Assembly (NCBI GenBank): GCA_026393985.1
Contig: JAPKZB010000073.1
Location: forward strand, 1 to 64,000
Direction of reading: 5' to 3'
DNA length: 64,000 nt
Source of the DNA: Acidobacteriota bacterium
GTDB taxonomy: Bacteria > Acidobacteriota > Terriglobia > Bryobacterales > Bryobacteraceae
Positions 10,539-20,149 of the stretch are shown here, one piece after another. The translations under genes were made by a program, and so were the position numbers. Position 1 is the stretch's first letter. Each line of letters starts with the position of its first letter. The notes beneath the pieces are model-generated. The model was given only the letters and a program-made list of their open reading frames with translations. It had not been told where the DNA came from and ran no database searches.

Positions 10539-11939
10539 ATGGAGCCGCGCCCGCCGTCTGCGATGGTCCGCTGGCTCCTGCCGGATTTGAGTCTACTGCT
10601 GGCGGCGGTCACGCTGTTCTACGCGTTGGTGCTTTATCAAGCGCCAACGCAACTGTTCCGCGACTCCGACGCCGGCTGGCATATTCGGAACGGAGAGCGA
10701 ATTTTGTCCTCCGGTGCGGTACCGCGGGTGGATCCGTGGTCTTTTGCCAAGCCGGCCCAGCCTTGGTTTGCCTGGGAGTGGGGGGCGGATGTTGCCATGG
10801 GATGGGCGCACCAGCGGGCGGGGTTGCGAGGCGTTGTGCTGCTGTACCTGTCGCTGATCGCGCTGACGTCCTGGCTTTGGCTTCGGCTGCAGTGGCTGTA
10901 CGGGGGGACCTTCGGGCTGGCGGCTCTGTTCGCGGCCCCGTTCCTCACCACGGTGCAGCTGCACTGGCTAGCGAGGCCGCACGTGTTCGGCTGGGTCTGC
11001 CTGCTGTTGGCGCTCTGGTTGGTGGAACGCCGCCGATATGGCTGGCTGCTGCCTCTGGCGGTTGCGTGGGCGAATCTGCATGGCAGCTTTCTGCTGCTAC
11101 CGCTGCTGCTGGCGGCCTATGGATTTAACGAACGACGCGCCTGGTTCTGGGCCGCGGGGACGGCCGTGGCGACGTTGGTGAATCCCTATGGCTGGCGGGT
11201 GCACGCTCACATCGGCCACTATCTACTCGACCATGAGCTGCTCGACCGGATTGCCGAGTTTCAGAGCTTTAACTTTCACGCCGCGGGCGCCGCACAGGTG
11301 ATCCTGGCGCTGCTGCTGGTGATGGCCGGGGCGGTGTGCGCCCTGCAGGCGGGCCGCTGGCCACATGCGGTTTGGATGTTGGGTCTGGTGGTGTTGGCGC
11401 TGCGCGCGGCGCGCGGGTTGCCGGTGCTGGCGCTGGCGGGCCTGCCGATGGCGAACGCCGCGCTTTCGGCGGCGCTGGCCGAGCGGTGGCCGGCGCAGTT
11501 TGCTTACATGGCCCGTCTGCGCGTCTGGGACCGGCAGGTGCATGGCGCCGCGTTGGGGATCGCTTGGGCGGCCGTTGCGGGCTTGGCCGTGTTGGGGTCT
11601 CCGGCGCAGTTTCCGGCCGAACAGTTTCCGGTGGCGGCGCTGGCCCATGTGCCGCCCTCGGCCCGCCTGCTGGCGCCGGACGCCTATGGCGGCTACCTGA
11701 TCTATCAGGGCCGGATGGTGTACTTCGACGGCCGCAGCGACTACTACGGGGCCGAGTTTCTGAAAGAGTACGTCCGGCTGGTGGAGGTGCGGCCGGGGTA
11801 TCGCGAAATTCTTGCCAAATACCGGTTCACGCACGCGCTGCTGCCGGTTCGCTACTCTCTCACCGAGGCGCTCACGGCGCAGGGTTGGCGCGAACGGTAC
11901 CGGGATGAAGTTTCTGTCGTGCTCGAACGGAACTTCTAG
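10539..11939 (+). CDS. polytopic membrane protein, GT-C glycosyltransferase-like
   Basis: multiple TM segments; first extracytoplasmic loop FRDSDAGWHIRNGERIL...PRVDPWSF...WFAWEWGADV. Confidence 0.6.
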   Translation: MEPRPPSAMVRWLLPDLSLLLAAVTLFYALVLYQAPTQLFRDSDAGWHIRNGERILSSGAVPRVDPWSFAKPAQPWFAWEWGADVAMGWAHQRAGLRGVVLLYLSLIALTSWLWLRLQWLYGGTFGLAALFAAPFLTTVQLHWLARPHVFGWVCLLLALWLVERRRYGWLLPLAVAWANLHGSFLLLPLLLAAYGFNERRAWFWAAGTAVATLVNPYGWRVHAHIGHYLLDHELLDRIAEFQSFNFHAAGAAQVILALLLVMAGAVCALQAGRWPHAVWMLGLVVLALRAARGLPVLALAGLPMANAALSAALAERWPAQFAYMARLRVWDRQVHGAALGIAWAAVAGLAVLGSPAQFPAEQFPVAALAHVPPSARLLAPDAYGGYLIYQGRMVYFDGRSDYYGAEFLKEYVRLVEVRPGYREILAKYRFTHALLPVRYSLTEALTAQGWRERYRDEVSVVLERNF

Positions 11940-11979
11940 AGGTATGCTGTGTTATTACTCACTCGATGAAGGATAGGGA

Positions 11980-12954
11980 ATGGACCGGCAGAAGCTTCTG
12001 ATGATCTTCGGCGGCGCCGCGCTCGCGGCGGCCCTACTGACTTGGTTTCTCTACTCCGCCACTGTGGCCCCGAAGGCTGAAAAACTCGTGCAGGTGATTG
12101 CCGCCAATGGCAGCTTGCCCGCGGGGACGCGCCTGCAGGCGGGCCATCTGAAGAAAATCACGGTGGCGGCCAAGGACGTTCCGCCCGGAGTTCTGCCGGA
12201 TGAGAAGGCGGGCGTCGACCGCACCCTGCTCTACCCGCTAAGCCTGAACGAACCCGTGCTGACCAGCCGCCTGTCGAGCGTCTCCGGCGCCGATGGAGTG
12301 GCTTCCATGATTGAGCCCGGCAAGCGGGCCGTCAGTGTTTCGGTCAACGACGCTTCGAGCGCCAGCGGCCTGATTCAAGCTCGTTCCCACGTCGATGTTC
12401 TGTTTACCAAGCCCGGTTCGATGCTGGAGGCGGTGACGACAACAGTAATTGAGAATGTCGTGGTGCTCTCGGTGGGCCGCACGGTGGAACCGGCCAGCGC
12501 CGCCCCCGCCGCCGCCGGGGCTGCCGCCAACGCCACCCCCGCTCCAGCCACAACGGGGCAAAACCGCGCGGTAACGCTGCTGGTGACCCCGGAACAGGCC
12601 CGCGTACTCGAACTGGCCAAAAATCAGGGTCGCGTCTCCCTCGCTCTGCGGAACCCCAAGGACGAAGCGAAATCGGAGGCTACCGAGCCTCCCTCGGTCA
12701 CGGCCGAAGCCATCGACCCCGGCGGCGCCTACCGCTCGCAGCGCCTGAAGATGCAGGCGCAGAATCGCCTCCGCGGCGGGGTGCCGAATCTGCGGGACGA
12801 CCAGGCCTGGGCTAAGCTGATCGGCGAGGACCCCGATCCGAACAAACCCGCCGCCGCACCGCGGCCGCCGGCGAAGAAAGAACCCCCCAAGCCGAAATTT
12901 GTCATCGACGTTTTTCGCGGCGAAAAGCACGTGCAAGAGTCCTTTCAGGAATAG
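11980..12954 (+). CDS. cpaB: Flp pilus assembly protein CpaB/RcpC
   Basis: N-terminal TM, SAF domain ANGSLPAGTRLQAGHLKKITV, KRAVSVSVNDASSASGLIQARSHVDVL. Confidence 0.9.
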   Translation: MDRQKLLMIFGGAALAAALLTWFLYSATVAPKAEKLVQVIAANGSLPAGTRLQAGHLKKITVAAKDVPPGVLPDEKAGVDRTLLYPLSLNEPVLTSRLSSVSGADGVASMIEPGKRAVSVSVNDASSASGLIQARSHVDVLFTKPGSMLEAVTTTVIENVVVLSVGRTVEPASAAPAAAGAAANATPAPATTGQNRAVTLLVTPEQARVLELAKNQGRVSLALRNPKDEAKSEATEPPSVTAEAIDPGGAYRSQRLKMQAQNRLRGGVPNLRDDQAWAKLIGEDPDPNKPAAAPRPPAKKEPPKPKFVIDVFRGEKHVQESFQE

Positions 12955-12965
12955 CCCGACAACCC

Positions 12966-14378
12966 ATGCGATTGAAGCCCCTCTTACTTCTTTTCCCGTT
13001 GCTGTGTTGGTGTTCGATGGCATGGGGACAGGCCGGACCCGCCAAGGAGATTACCCTCACGGTCGGCCGTGGTGAATTGCTCCAATTGGAGGGCGAGGTG
13101 AAGACCGTCGCCGCCTCCGAACCGAAGATTGCCGATGTGGTTGTCGTCTCCCCGCGCGAAGTCATGGTGAACGCCAAGGGGATTGGCAAGGCGACGGTGA
13201 TCATCTGGGAAGATCGCGCGCTTCCCAAGCGTTATGAGGTCAACGTCATCGGCGACCAGCAGCAGTATGATCTCGTGCGCCGCGCCGTGCAGCAGGCCGT
13301 GGGGGACAACGCCATCAGTGTGCAGGGCAACCTGGAGACGATGGTGCTCTCCGGCGCTGTGAAGACCACGGAAGAGGCCAAACGCGCCGAAGCCATCGCG
13401 TCTACTTACAGCAAGAAGGTCGTCAATCTGCTGACGGTGCCGCCCCCGGCTGACCCGCGCCAGATCCTGCTCGAAGTGAAGTTTGCCACCGTCGACCGGA
13501 GCGCCCTGCAGGAGATCGGCTTCAACTTCTTCTCGCGCAACTCCAAGACCCTGGGCCTCGGCAGCACCCAGCAGTTTGCCACGCCCCGCTTCAGCCAGCT
13601 GCAGTTTCAAGACCAGGAGTTCGCCAACTCGACGCTGAACTTTTCGGACCTGTTGAACCTGTTCGTCTTCCGGCCCGACCTCAATATCGGCGCGACGATC
13701 CGCGCCATGCAGGCGCGGAATCTGCTGCAGGTGCTGGCCGAGCCGAATCTCATTGCGCTGGAAGGCAAAGAAGCCAGCTTCCTGGCCGGTGGTGAGTTCC
13801 CGTTCCCGACGCTGACGGCCACCTCCACCGGCGGCGCCACGGCGCCCGTCGTCACCGTGCAGTTCAAGAAGTTCGGCGTGCAGTTGGACTTTACCCCGAC
13901 AGTGACCGCCTCGGGCGGCATCCATCTGAAAGTTCGCCCGCAGGTCAGTTCGCTCGATTACGCGAACGCGGTGACGCTGCAAGGGTTCCTGATTCCGGCG
14001 GTCGCCACGCGCGTGGCCGAGACCGAAGCGATCCTCAAGGACGGAGAGAGCTTTGCCGTCGCGGGTCTGATTGACAGCCGCGTGATTCAGAGCTTGAGCC
14101 GCGTGAAGTGGCTGGGCGATGTGCCGATTCTGGGCCAACTCTTCCGGAGCCGGTCAGTCCGCAAGACCAACGACGAGTTGCTTGTCGTGGTGACGCCGCG
14201 GTTTGTCCGGCCGGTTCCCGCCGGCGAGAAGGTCGCCCTGCCCGATACCGTCGAACAGTTTCTGCCGGCCACCAAGGACGACAAAGACGCCGGCCTGAAG
14301 AAGCCGAAAGACAAGAAGAAAAAGAAGTCCAGCCCGGAGTTCATCGGCCCCAGTGGACATCAGGAACCCAAGAAGTAA
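12966..14378 (+). CDS. cpaC: type II/III-like secretin CpaC/RcpA
   Basis: BON-like and secretin domains: VEGxL motifs, VLAEPNLIALEGKEASFLAGGEFPFP, VPILGQLFRSRSVRKTNDELLVVVTPRFV. Confidence 0.92.
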   Translation: MRLKPLLLLFPLLCWCSMAWGQAGPAKEITLTVGRGELLQLEGEVKTVAASEPKIADVVVVSPREVMVNAKGIGKATVIIWEDRALPKRYEVNVIGDQQQYDLVRRAVQQAVGDNAISVQGNLETMVLSGAVKTTEEAKRAEAIASTYSKKVVNLLTVPPPADPRQILLEVKFATVDRSALQEIGFNFFSRNSKTLGLGSTQQFATPRFSQLQFQDQEFANSTLNFSDLLNLFVFRPDLNIGATIRAMQARNLLQVLAEPNLIALEGKEASFLAGGEFPFPTLTATSTGGATAPVVTVQFKKFGVQLDFTPTVTASGGIHLKVRPQVSSLDYANAVTLQGFLIPAVATRVAETEAILKDGESFAVAGLIDSRVIQSLSRVKWLGDVPILGQLFRSRSVRKTNDELLVVVTPRFVRPVPAGEKVALPDTVEQFLPATKDDKDAGLKKPKDKKKKKSSPEFIGPSGHQEPKK

Positions 14379-15654
14379 TCGGCCACTGACTTTGCGGCAA
14401 GGGCGCCGCCGGGGTAGTGTGTCCATGCAGGTGCTGGTGCTGATGGTGCCGGTCTTTCTCGGCTTCATGGGCTTCGCTATCGACCTCGGCCGGCTGTACA
14501 TGGCGCGCAACGAACTGAAGACGGCGGCCAATGCCATGGCGCTGGCCGCGGCGCAGCGATTGAACGGTACCGAGTCGGCGATTGAAGCCGCCACGCTCTA
14601 CGCTCGCATCCCCATCGACGCCACCAACGGACCCGCCAATAAATACGATTTTGGCGGCGCGACGATCGGCCAGACCAACGGCACGCTCAACAGCGCCGAA
14701 CCGGCGTTGACTTTCTACGATGCCTCCTCAGCCGCCATCGGCGCCGAAGGCGCTACGGGCGGGGAAGCCGGCGGCGCCACCGCCAAGCACGTCCGCGTGC
14801 TGGTTCGCGGCGAGGCCCCCACCATCTTCTGGCGCTTTCTCGCCATCGGCCTCGATGGCCGCGTCAACATGGCCGCGCAATCCGTGGCCGGACACAGCTC
14901 GCCGGTCTGCCAGGCCTGCGGCGTCGAACCCATTGCCGTGCAGGCTGTCTCGGTTGAGGATACGGTCGACTTCGGCTTCGTACCCGGCACCCGCTATACG
15001 CTCGGCTATCTGTGCACCGGAGGCCCTACCCCGGGCACCTTGGCTAACACCGTGTCGCGGATCCCCTATGTGATGCTCAATCGCTACAACGAGAGCGCCA
15101 CCTTCCTCGCCGACGAACTGACCCAACTCTACCGCATCGGCGCTCAGGGCCTGCCCCCGTCCTCGGATCCCGCCGTCTACTGCCTCCGCGTGAATCAGGA
15201 AGAGCCCGTCTGGGTGAACGCCGCGCCGCTGGCCTGCAACGCCAACCGCGTCGCCAACCAGGTTTCCACCTTTCTATGCGGGCTTGCCGCCCGCTTCGAC
15301 AACGGCACCGTGCCGGCCGCCTGCAGCACCGTCGCCGAATCCGATGCCGTGCTGGCCGCCAACCCGGCCGACTCCGACCTCGCCGACCTCGATGACTACA
15401 CGGCCTACACCGGCAACAACCGGCGCATCATCACCGTCCCGATTGTGGAAACCGCCGCCGAGTCCACCATGGTGGTGCTCGGCTTCCGGCAGTTCCTCAT
15501 CGAACCCGCCGCTAACGACACGACTCTGAATGCCGCCGATCAGAACGGCCGCTTCGCCGCCCTTTATCTCGGCAGCCGCATCCCGGTCAAACAGGGCCGC
15601 ATCGATGGCTGCACCCAGGCCGCCGGACCCGGCAAGGTAGTACTGCACCAATGA
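14353..15654 (+). CDS. TadG-related pilus assembly protein (Tad domain)
   Basis: RRRGSVSMQVLVLMVPVFLGFMGFAIDLGRLYMARNELKTAANAMALAAAQRL; start could be an internal ATG. Confidence 0.85.
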   Translation: MDIRNPRSNRPLTLRQGRRRGSVSMQVLVLMVPVFLGFMGFAIDLGRLYMARNELKTAANAMALAAAQRLNGTESAIEAATLYARIPIDATNGPANKYDFGGATIGQTNGTLNSAEPALTFYDASSAAIGAEGATGGEAGGATAKHVRVLVRGEAPTIFWRFLAIGLDGRVNMAAQSVAGHSSPVCQACGVEPIAVQAVSVEDTVDFGFVPGTRYTLGYLCTGGPTPGTLANTVSRIPYVMLNRYNESATFLADELTQLYRIGAQGLPPSSDPAVYCLRVNQEEPVWVNAAPLACNANRVANQVSTFLCGLAARFDNGTVPAACSTVAESDAVLAANPADSDLADLDDYTAYTGNNRRIITVPIVETAAESTMVVLGFRQFLIEPAANDTTLNAADQNGRFAALYLGSRIPVKQGRIDGCTQAAGPGKVVLHQ

Positions 15655-16160
15655 CGCGCCGCCCGGCCCAGCGGGGCAACTCGTTACTCGAAGCGGTGCT
15701 CTTCCTGCCGATCCTCATGCTCCTGCTCTGGGGCCTCATCGAGTTCGGCCGCATCACCTACACCTTCTACACGCTCCACAAGATGCTCCAGACCGTGGCC
15801 CGTTACACCGCCCAGCAACCCGGCCTGAACTTCTGCGACGAAGCCGATGTCCAACTCGCCCAGGCCAAAACCCTCGCCCTGCGCGGCGCGGGCGAAAGCG
15901 CCGGGGCCGAGATCATCACCAACCTCACCGCCGACCAGATCCGCATCCGGCTCGAACGCGTCGATCCCGATACCTCACAGCTCGGCGAATGCGAGTGTTC
16001 CGCCAACGGCTGCGACATCGCGCAGGGCGGCCGCAACCCCGATTTCATTGTCGTCTCCTTTACCGACGGCTTTCCCATGCGGCCGAACATCCCGTTCTTC
16101 AACGCCGCCGAATCCTTTGCCCTGCGTCCGCTCGTGCGGATGCCGGTGGGAGGCAACTGA
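15651..16160 (+). CDS. tadE: TadE-like pseudopilin
   Basis: RRPAQRGNSLLEAVLFLPILMLLLWGLIEFGRITYTFYTLHKMLQTVARYTAQQ; ATGA-type overlap with previous gene. Confidence 0.85.
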   Translation: MTRRPAQRGNSLLEAVLFLPILMLLLWGLIEFGRITYTFYTLHKMLQTVARYTAQQPGLNFCDEADVQLAQAKTLALRGAGESAGAEIITNLTADQIRIRLERVDPDTSQLGECECSANGCDIAQGGRNPDFIVVSFTDGFPMRPNIPFFNAAESFALRPLVRMPVGGN

Positions 16161-16660
16161 TGCGCCGCCAACGGGGCCAGGCTTCGCTCGAGTACGTCAT
16201 CGTCTCGGCCGGCGTGCTGATTCCGCTGTCGTTCATGATCGTCTTCACGGCGCAACTGCTGTGGACCTGGCACTCGGTGGTGGAATGGACGCGCCTCGGC
16301 GCGCGCTTCGCCGTCACGCACTGTTATCAAAACGCCGGCGAAAATGTCCGCACCTACATGCGCGCCAACGTCCCACCGAACCTCGACCAACTCGAGTTTC
16401 AGTCCGGCGGCGCCACCATTCAAATCGACTACTTTCAACGCGACCCGGCCACCGGCTCGCTCACCGAATTCAACTGCTCCGGCGGCGACTGCTCCACCGA
16501 GTGCGTGCCGGATGCCGTCACCGTGGGCGTTACCGGCTATCAGTTCCGCGCCTTCATGGCCTTTCTCGGCTTGCCGCCGGTAAGCCTGCCCAACTTTCAA
16601 ACCTCTCTGCCGGTGGAAAGCGCCGGCTGCGATGCCGAATCCGGCACCTGCACCCCGTAA
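16160..16660 (+). CDS. second TadE/TadF-like pseudopilin
   Basis: MRRQRGQASLEYVIVSAGVLIPLSFMIVFTAQLLWTWHSVVEWTRLGARFAV; ATG at 16160 overlapping the preceding stop. Confidence 0.75.
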   Translation: MRRQRGQASLEYVIVSAGVLIPLSFMIVFTAQLLWTWHSVVEWTRLGARFAVTHCYQNAGENVRTYMRANVPPNLDQLEFQSGGATIQIDYFQRDPATGSLTEFNCSGGDCSTECVPDAVTVGVTGYQFRAFMAFLGLPPVSLPNFQTSLPVESAGCDAESGTCTP

Positions 16661-16678
16661 GGAGAACTTCGAGACCGC

Positions 16679-17848
16679 ATGTCGTTTACCCTGATGATCG
16701 CCTCCCCTGATGACCAGCTCCGGGAACTGGTCCGCGACGCCGTGGCTGCCACCCCGAGCGCCCGCGTTCTCACCGAGTTCGTCGATGTCTCGGCCAATCT
16801 CTACATCCGCGTTCTTCAGGAACTCGACCGCTTCCCCGAAGCTGCTCTCCTGCTCGATATCTCGAGTGACCCGGTGAACGGCTTGAAGGCGCTCGAAAAA
16901 CTGCGCCTCGCCGCGCCGGAGCTCTACATCCTCGCCACCGACTACAGCGAAGATGGCGAGAGCATCCTGATGACGATCCGCGCCGGCGCCACCGACTATC
17001 TTACGCTGCCGCTCAAGCGCAGCGAGCTTCGCGACGCCCTACTCCGCCTCGACCGTGCGCCCCGCCGCGCCGTCAGCGGCGGCAGCCAACTCGGCAAAAT
17101 CTACACGTTCCTTGGCGCCAAGGGCGGGGTGGGCACCACGTCGCTCGCCGTGAACTTCGCCACCATCCAGGCGCAGCGCAAAAAACAGACTGTCCTGCTC
17201 GATCTCGATTGGGCTGCCAACGACGTCGCCATGATGCTTGGCTCAACGCCGCAGTACACCCTGGCCGAAGTCGGCGAGAACCTCGACCGTATGGATCAGA
17301 CCCTCTTTGAGGGCTTCGTCTCGCGCGACCCCGCCGGCTTCTTCTATGTCGGCCCGCCCGACAGCCTTGAAGCCAATCGCGGGGCGTTTACCGATTCCAT
17401 GCTCCGCGAGTTCGCCACGTTTCTCGTCGAAAAGTACGAGTGCATCGTGATCGACGCGGGGCGCAATATCAACGACGATCTCGCCCTCGCCGCTCTGCAG
17501 GTGTCCACTTCGGTCTTCCTCGTCTCGACGCAGGAGTTTCCCGCGGTGCGCAACGCCCAGCGCTACCTCGGCTATCTCATGCGCCTCGGCTTCACGCAGG
17601 ATCAGATCAGGGTCCTCATCAACAAGTATCAGAAGAAGCCCGCCGCGCAGTACGCCACCCTCGACCAGGTCAAGCAGACCCTGAACCAGCCCGTCTTCTA
17701 CGGCATTCCCGACTCGCCCGCCATGCTCGCCAGCATCAACAAGGCCCGCCCGCTCGTCACCGACCGCCAAGCCTTCGCCGACATGGACAAAACCCTCCGC
17801 GCCTTCGCCGACAAGGCCACGGGCGTCAAGCGGGAGCAGGCAGCGTAA
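16679..17848 (+). CDS. cpaE: CpaE/TadZ-like pilus localization ATPase
   Basis: receiver-like N-terminus plus MinD/ParA Walker KIYTFLGAKGGVGTTSLAVNFA. Confidence 0.9.
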   Translation: MSFTLMIASPDDQLRELVRDAVAATPSARVLTEFVDVSANLYIRVLQELDRFPEAALLLDISSDPVNGLKALEKLRLAAPELYILATDYSEDGESILMTIRAGATDYLTLPLKRSELRDALLRLDRAPRRAVSGGSQLGKIYTFLGAKGGVGTTSLAVNFATIQAQRKKQTVLLDLDWAANDVAMMLGSTPQYTLAEVGENLDRMDQTLFEGFVSRDPAGFFYVGPPDSLEANRGAFTDSMLREFATFLVEKYECIVIDAGRNINDDLALAALQVSTSVFLVSTQEFPAVRNAQRYLGYLMRLGFTQDQIRVLINKYQKKPAAQYATLDQVKQTLNQPVFYGIPDSPAMLASINKARPLVTDRQAFADMDKTLRAFADKATGVKREQAA

Positions 17849-17854
17849 TCCCCC

Positions 17855-19180
17855 ATGGCCACCCGCACCCCCCTTCGCCCTGCCGCCACCGCCACCACCG
17901 GCAACGCCCGGTGGCACGGCATCCGGTCGAAGGTCCACGCCAAGCTGCTGCAGCTGCTGACGCCGGACCAGCTCCGCGCGCTCAACAAAGACGGCGTGCG
18001 CGAACAGCTCGGCATTCACATCGAGCGCATCGTCCGCGAAGAGAACATCCCCCTCACCCAGGCCGAACGCGACCGGCTTATCGAGGAGGTGCTCGACGAG
18101 GTCTTCGGCCTCGGCCCGCTCGAAATCCTCTTCAAAGACCCCACCATCAGCGACATCATGGTCAACGGGCCGGACTCCATCTACGTCGAACGCAACGGCA
18201 AGGTGATGGAGACCGAGATCCGGTTCAAAGACCAGGCCCACCTGCGGATGATCATCGACCGCATCGTCTCGAACATCGGCCGCCGCATTGACGACTCTTC
18301 TCCCATCGTCGACGCCCGCCTCCCCGACGGCAGTCGTATGTGCGCCGTCATCCCGCCGCTCTCGCTCATCGGCCCGGTGATGTCCATACGCCGCTTCGGC
18401 AAACGGCAGTTGACGATTGAAGACCTGCTGAAGCTTGAAGCCTTCACCCCGGGCATGTACCAGTTCCTGGCGGGCGCCGTGCGTGCCCGGCTCAACGTGG
18501 TGGTCTCCGGCGGCTCCGGCTCCGGCAAGACCACCATGCTCAATACGCTCTCGCGCTTCATCCCGGAAGACGAGCGCATCGTAACCATTGAAGACACGGC
18601 CGAACTCACCCTGCAGCAGGAGCACGTCGTGCGCCTGGAAACCCGCCCAATGAACATCGAAGGCGCCGGAGCCATCACGCAACGCGACCTCGTCATCAAC
18701 GCGCTCCGCATGCGTCCGGAACGCATCGTCATCGGCGAGTGCCGAGGCCCGGAAGCAATGGATATGATGCAGGCCATGAACACGGGCCACGATGGTTCGA
18801 TGACCACCACGCACGCCAACACGGGCCGCGATGCGTTTTCGCGTCTTGAGACCATGGTGATGATGGCCAGCTCCTCGATTCCTGACCGCGTCATCCGCCA
18901 GATGCTCGCCAGCGCCGTCCAACTCGTCGTCCACTGCGCCCGCCTCACCGACGGCACCCGCAAGATCGTCTCCATCGCCGAAGTCGTGGGCATCGAAGGC
19001 GACCTTGTGAAGATGGAGGACATCTTCCTCTTCGAGCGGCAGGGTGTTTCGCCGGGCGGCCGCGTGCTGGGCCGCTTCCAAGGCACCGGCTACCGGCCGA
19101 ACGTCGCGCAGCGCATTCGGGCCTACGGCACCAAACTCAACGATGGGATCTTTGACGAAATCCAGGAGGTGGTCGACTAG
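17855..19180 (+). CDS. cpaF: secretion ATPase CpaF/TadA
   Basis: VVVSGGSGSGKTTMLNTLSRFIPEDERIVTIEDTAELTLQQEHVVRLETRP; TTTHANTGRDAFSRLETMV. Confidence 0.97.
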   Translation: MATRTPLRPAATATTGNARWHGIRSKVHAKLLQLLTPDQLRALNKDGVREQLGIHIERIVREENIPLTQAERDRLIEEVLDEVFGLGPLEILFKDPTISDIMVNGPDSIYVERNGKVMETEIRFKDQAHLRMIIDRIVSNIGRRIDDSSPIVDARLPDGSRMCAVIPPLSLIGPVMSIRRFGKRQLTIEDLLKLEAFTPGMYQFLAGAVRARLNVVVSGGSGSGKTTMLNTLSRFIPEDERIVTIEDTAELTLQQEHVVRLETRPMNIEGAGAITQRDLVINALRMRPERIVIGECRGPEAMDMMQAMNTGHDGSMTTTHANTGRDAFSRLETMVMMASSSIPDRVIRQMLASAVQLVVHCARLTDGTRKIVSIAEVVGIEGDLVKMEDIFLFERQGVSPGGRVLGRFQGTGYRPNVAQRIRAYGTKLNDGIFDEIQEVVD

Positions 19181-20149
19181 ATGGGCTTCTTCCTTGTCGC
19201 CTTTCTCATCTTCAGCGCCGCCTTTCTCGCCGCCGGCTACTATGTCTTCAGCGTTCCGCAGCAGCAGGCGGCCGATGTCCTTGGCGGCCGCCTCCGCCAG
19301 CTCCGCGCCCGCAACGGTGCCCGCGCCAGTGGCCGCGCCAGCCTCGTCCGCCGCGAAGAGACCGGCTCGTTTGCCTTTCTGGCCGACCTGCTCAGTTGGG
19401 GCGGCCTCGTCGGCCGGTTGCAGAAGTCGATCCGCCAGGCCGACCTCAAATACCAGGCCACCGATGTCATCGGCCTCTGCCTGATCCTATTTGTCGTCTT
19501 CGGCCTGCTGCTCAGTCTGTTCGTTCCTTCGCTCCTGATTCGCCTGCTGTTTGCCGGCCTGTTCGCCTTCGCTCCGGTGGCCTACATCCTCCGTCAGCGC
19601 GCCGCCCGCCTCGGCAAGTTTGAACACCAGCTGCCGGACGCCATCGACCTGTTCAACCGGTCGATGAAGGCCGGCCACAACATTCAGTCGGGTCTTGAAA
19701 CCATCTCGACGGAAGCCTCCGACCCGGTCAAGCAGGAGTTCAAGAAACTGATGGAGGAGATGTCGCTCGGCTCCACGCTCGATGCTGCCCTGCACAATCT
19801 CGGCGAACGGGTCCCGCTGATCGATCTCAAGTTCTTCATCACCGGCCTGATTCTCCAGCGCCAGACCGGCGCCAACATGGTCTCGGTTCTTGAAAACCTC
19901 TCCATGCTCGTCCGCGAGCGCCTCGCGCTGCAGGAGAAAATGAAAGCCGCCACGGCGCAGCAAAGGTGGTCGGCGGCCCTGCTGTGCGGCATGCCCATCT
20001 TCTTCGCGCTCGCCCTCTGGGTCATGAAACCGGAGTACATCGATGTGCTGGTGAATGATCCGGTCGGCAGCAAGTTCTTCGCTTACGGCGTCATCTCCGA
20101 GGTGGTCGGCATTCTCGTGATCCGCAAGCTATCGAGCCCCAAGATATGA
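19181..20149 (+). CDS. tadB: type II secretion system F family protein TadB
   Basis: QLPDAIDLFNRSMKAGHNIQSGLETISTEASDPVKQEFKKLMEEMSLG. Confidence 0.92.
   Translation: MGFFLVAFLIFSAAFLAAGYYVFSVPQQQAADVLGGRLRQLRARNGARASGRASLVRREETGSFAFLADLLSWGGLVGRLQKSIRQADLKYQATDVIGLCLILFVVFGLLLSLFVPSLLIRLLFAGLFAFAPVAYILRQRAARLGKFEHQLPDAIDLFNRSMKAGHNIQSGLETISTEASDPVKQEFKKLMEEMSLGSTLDAALHNLGERVPLIDLKFFITGLILQRQTGANMVSVLENLSMLVRERLALQEKMKAATAQQRWSAALLCGMPIFFALALWVMKPEYIDVLVNDPVGSKFFAYGVISEVVGILVIRKLSSPKI

Noticed and set aside
17243-19081. 612-aa minus-strand ORF opposite cpaE/cpaF
   Set aside because: Antisense shadow of strongly supported Tad ATPase genes; low-complexity composition.
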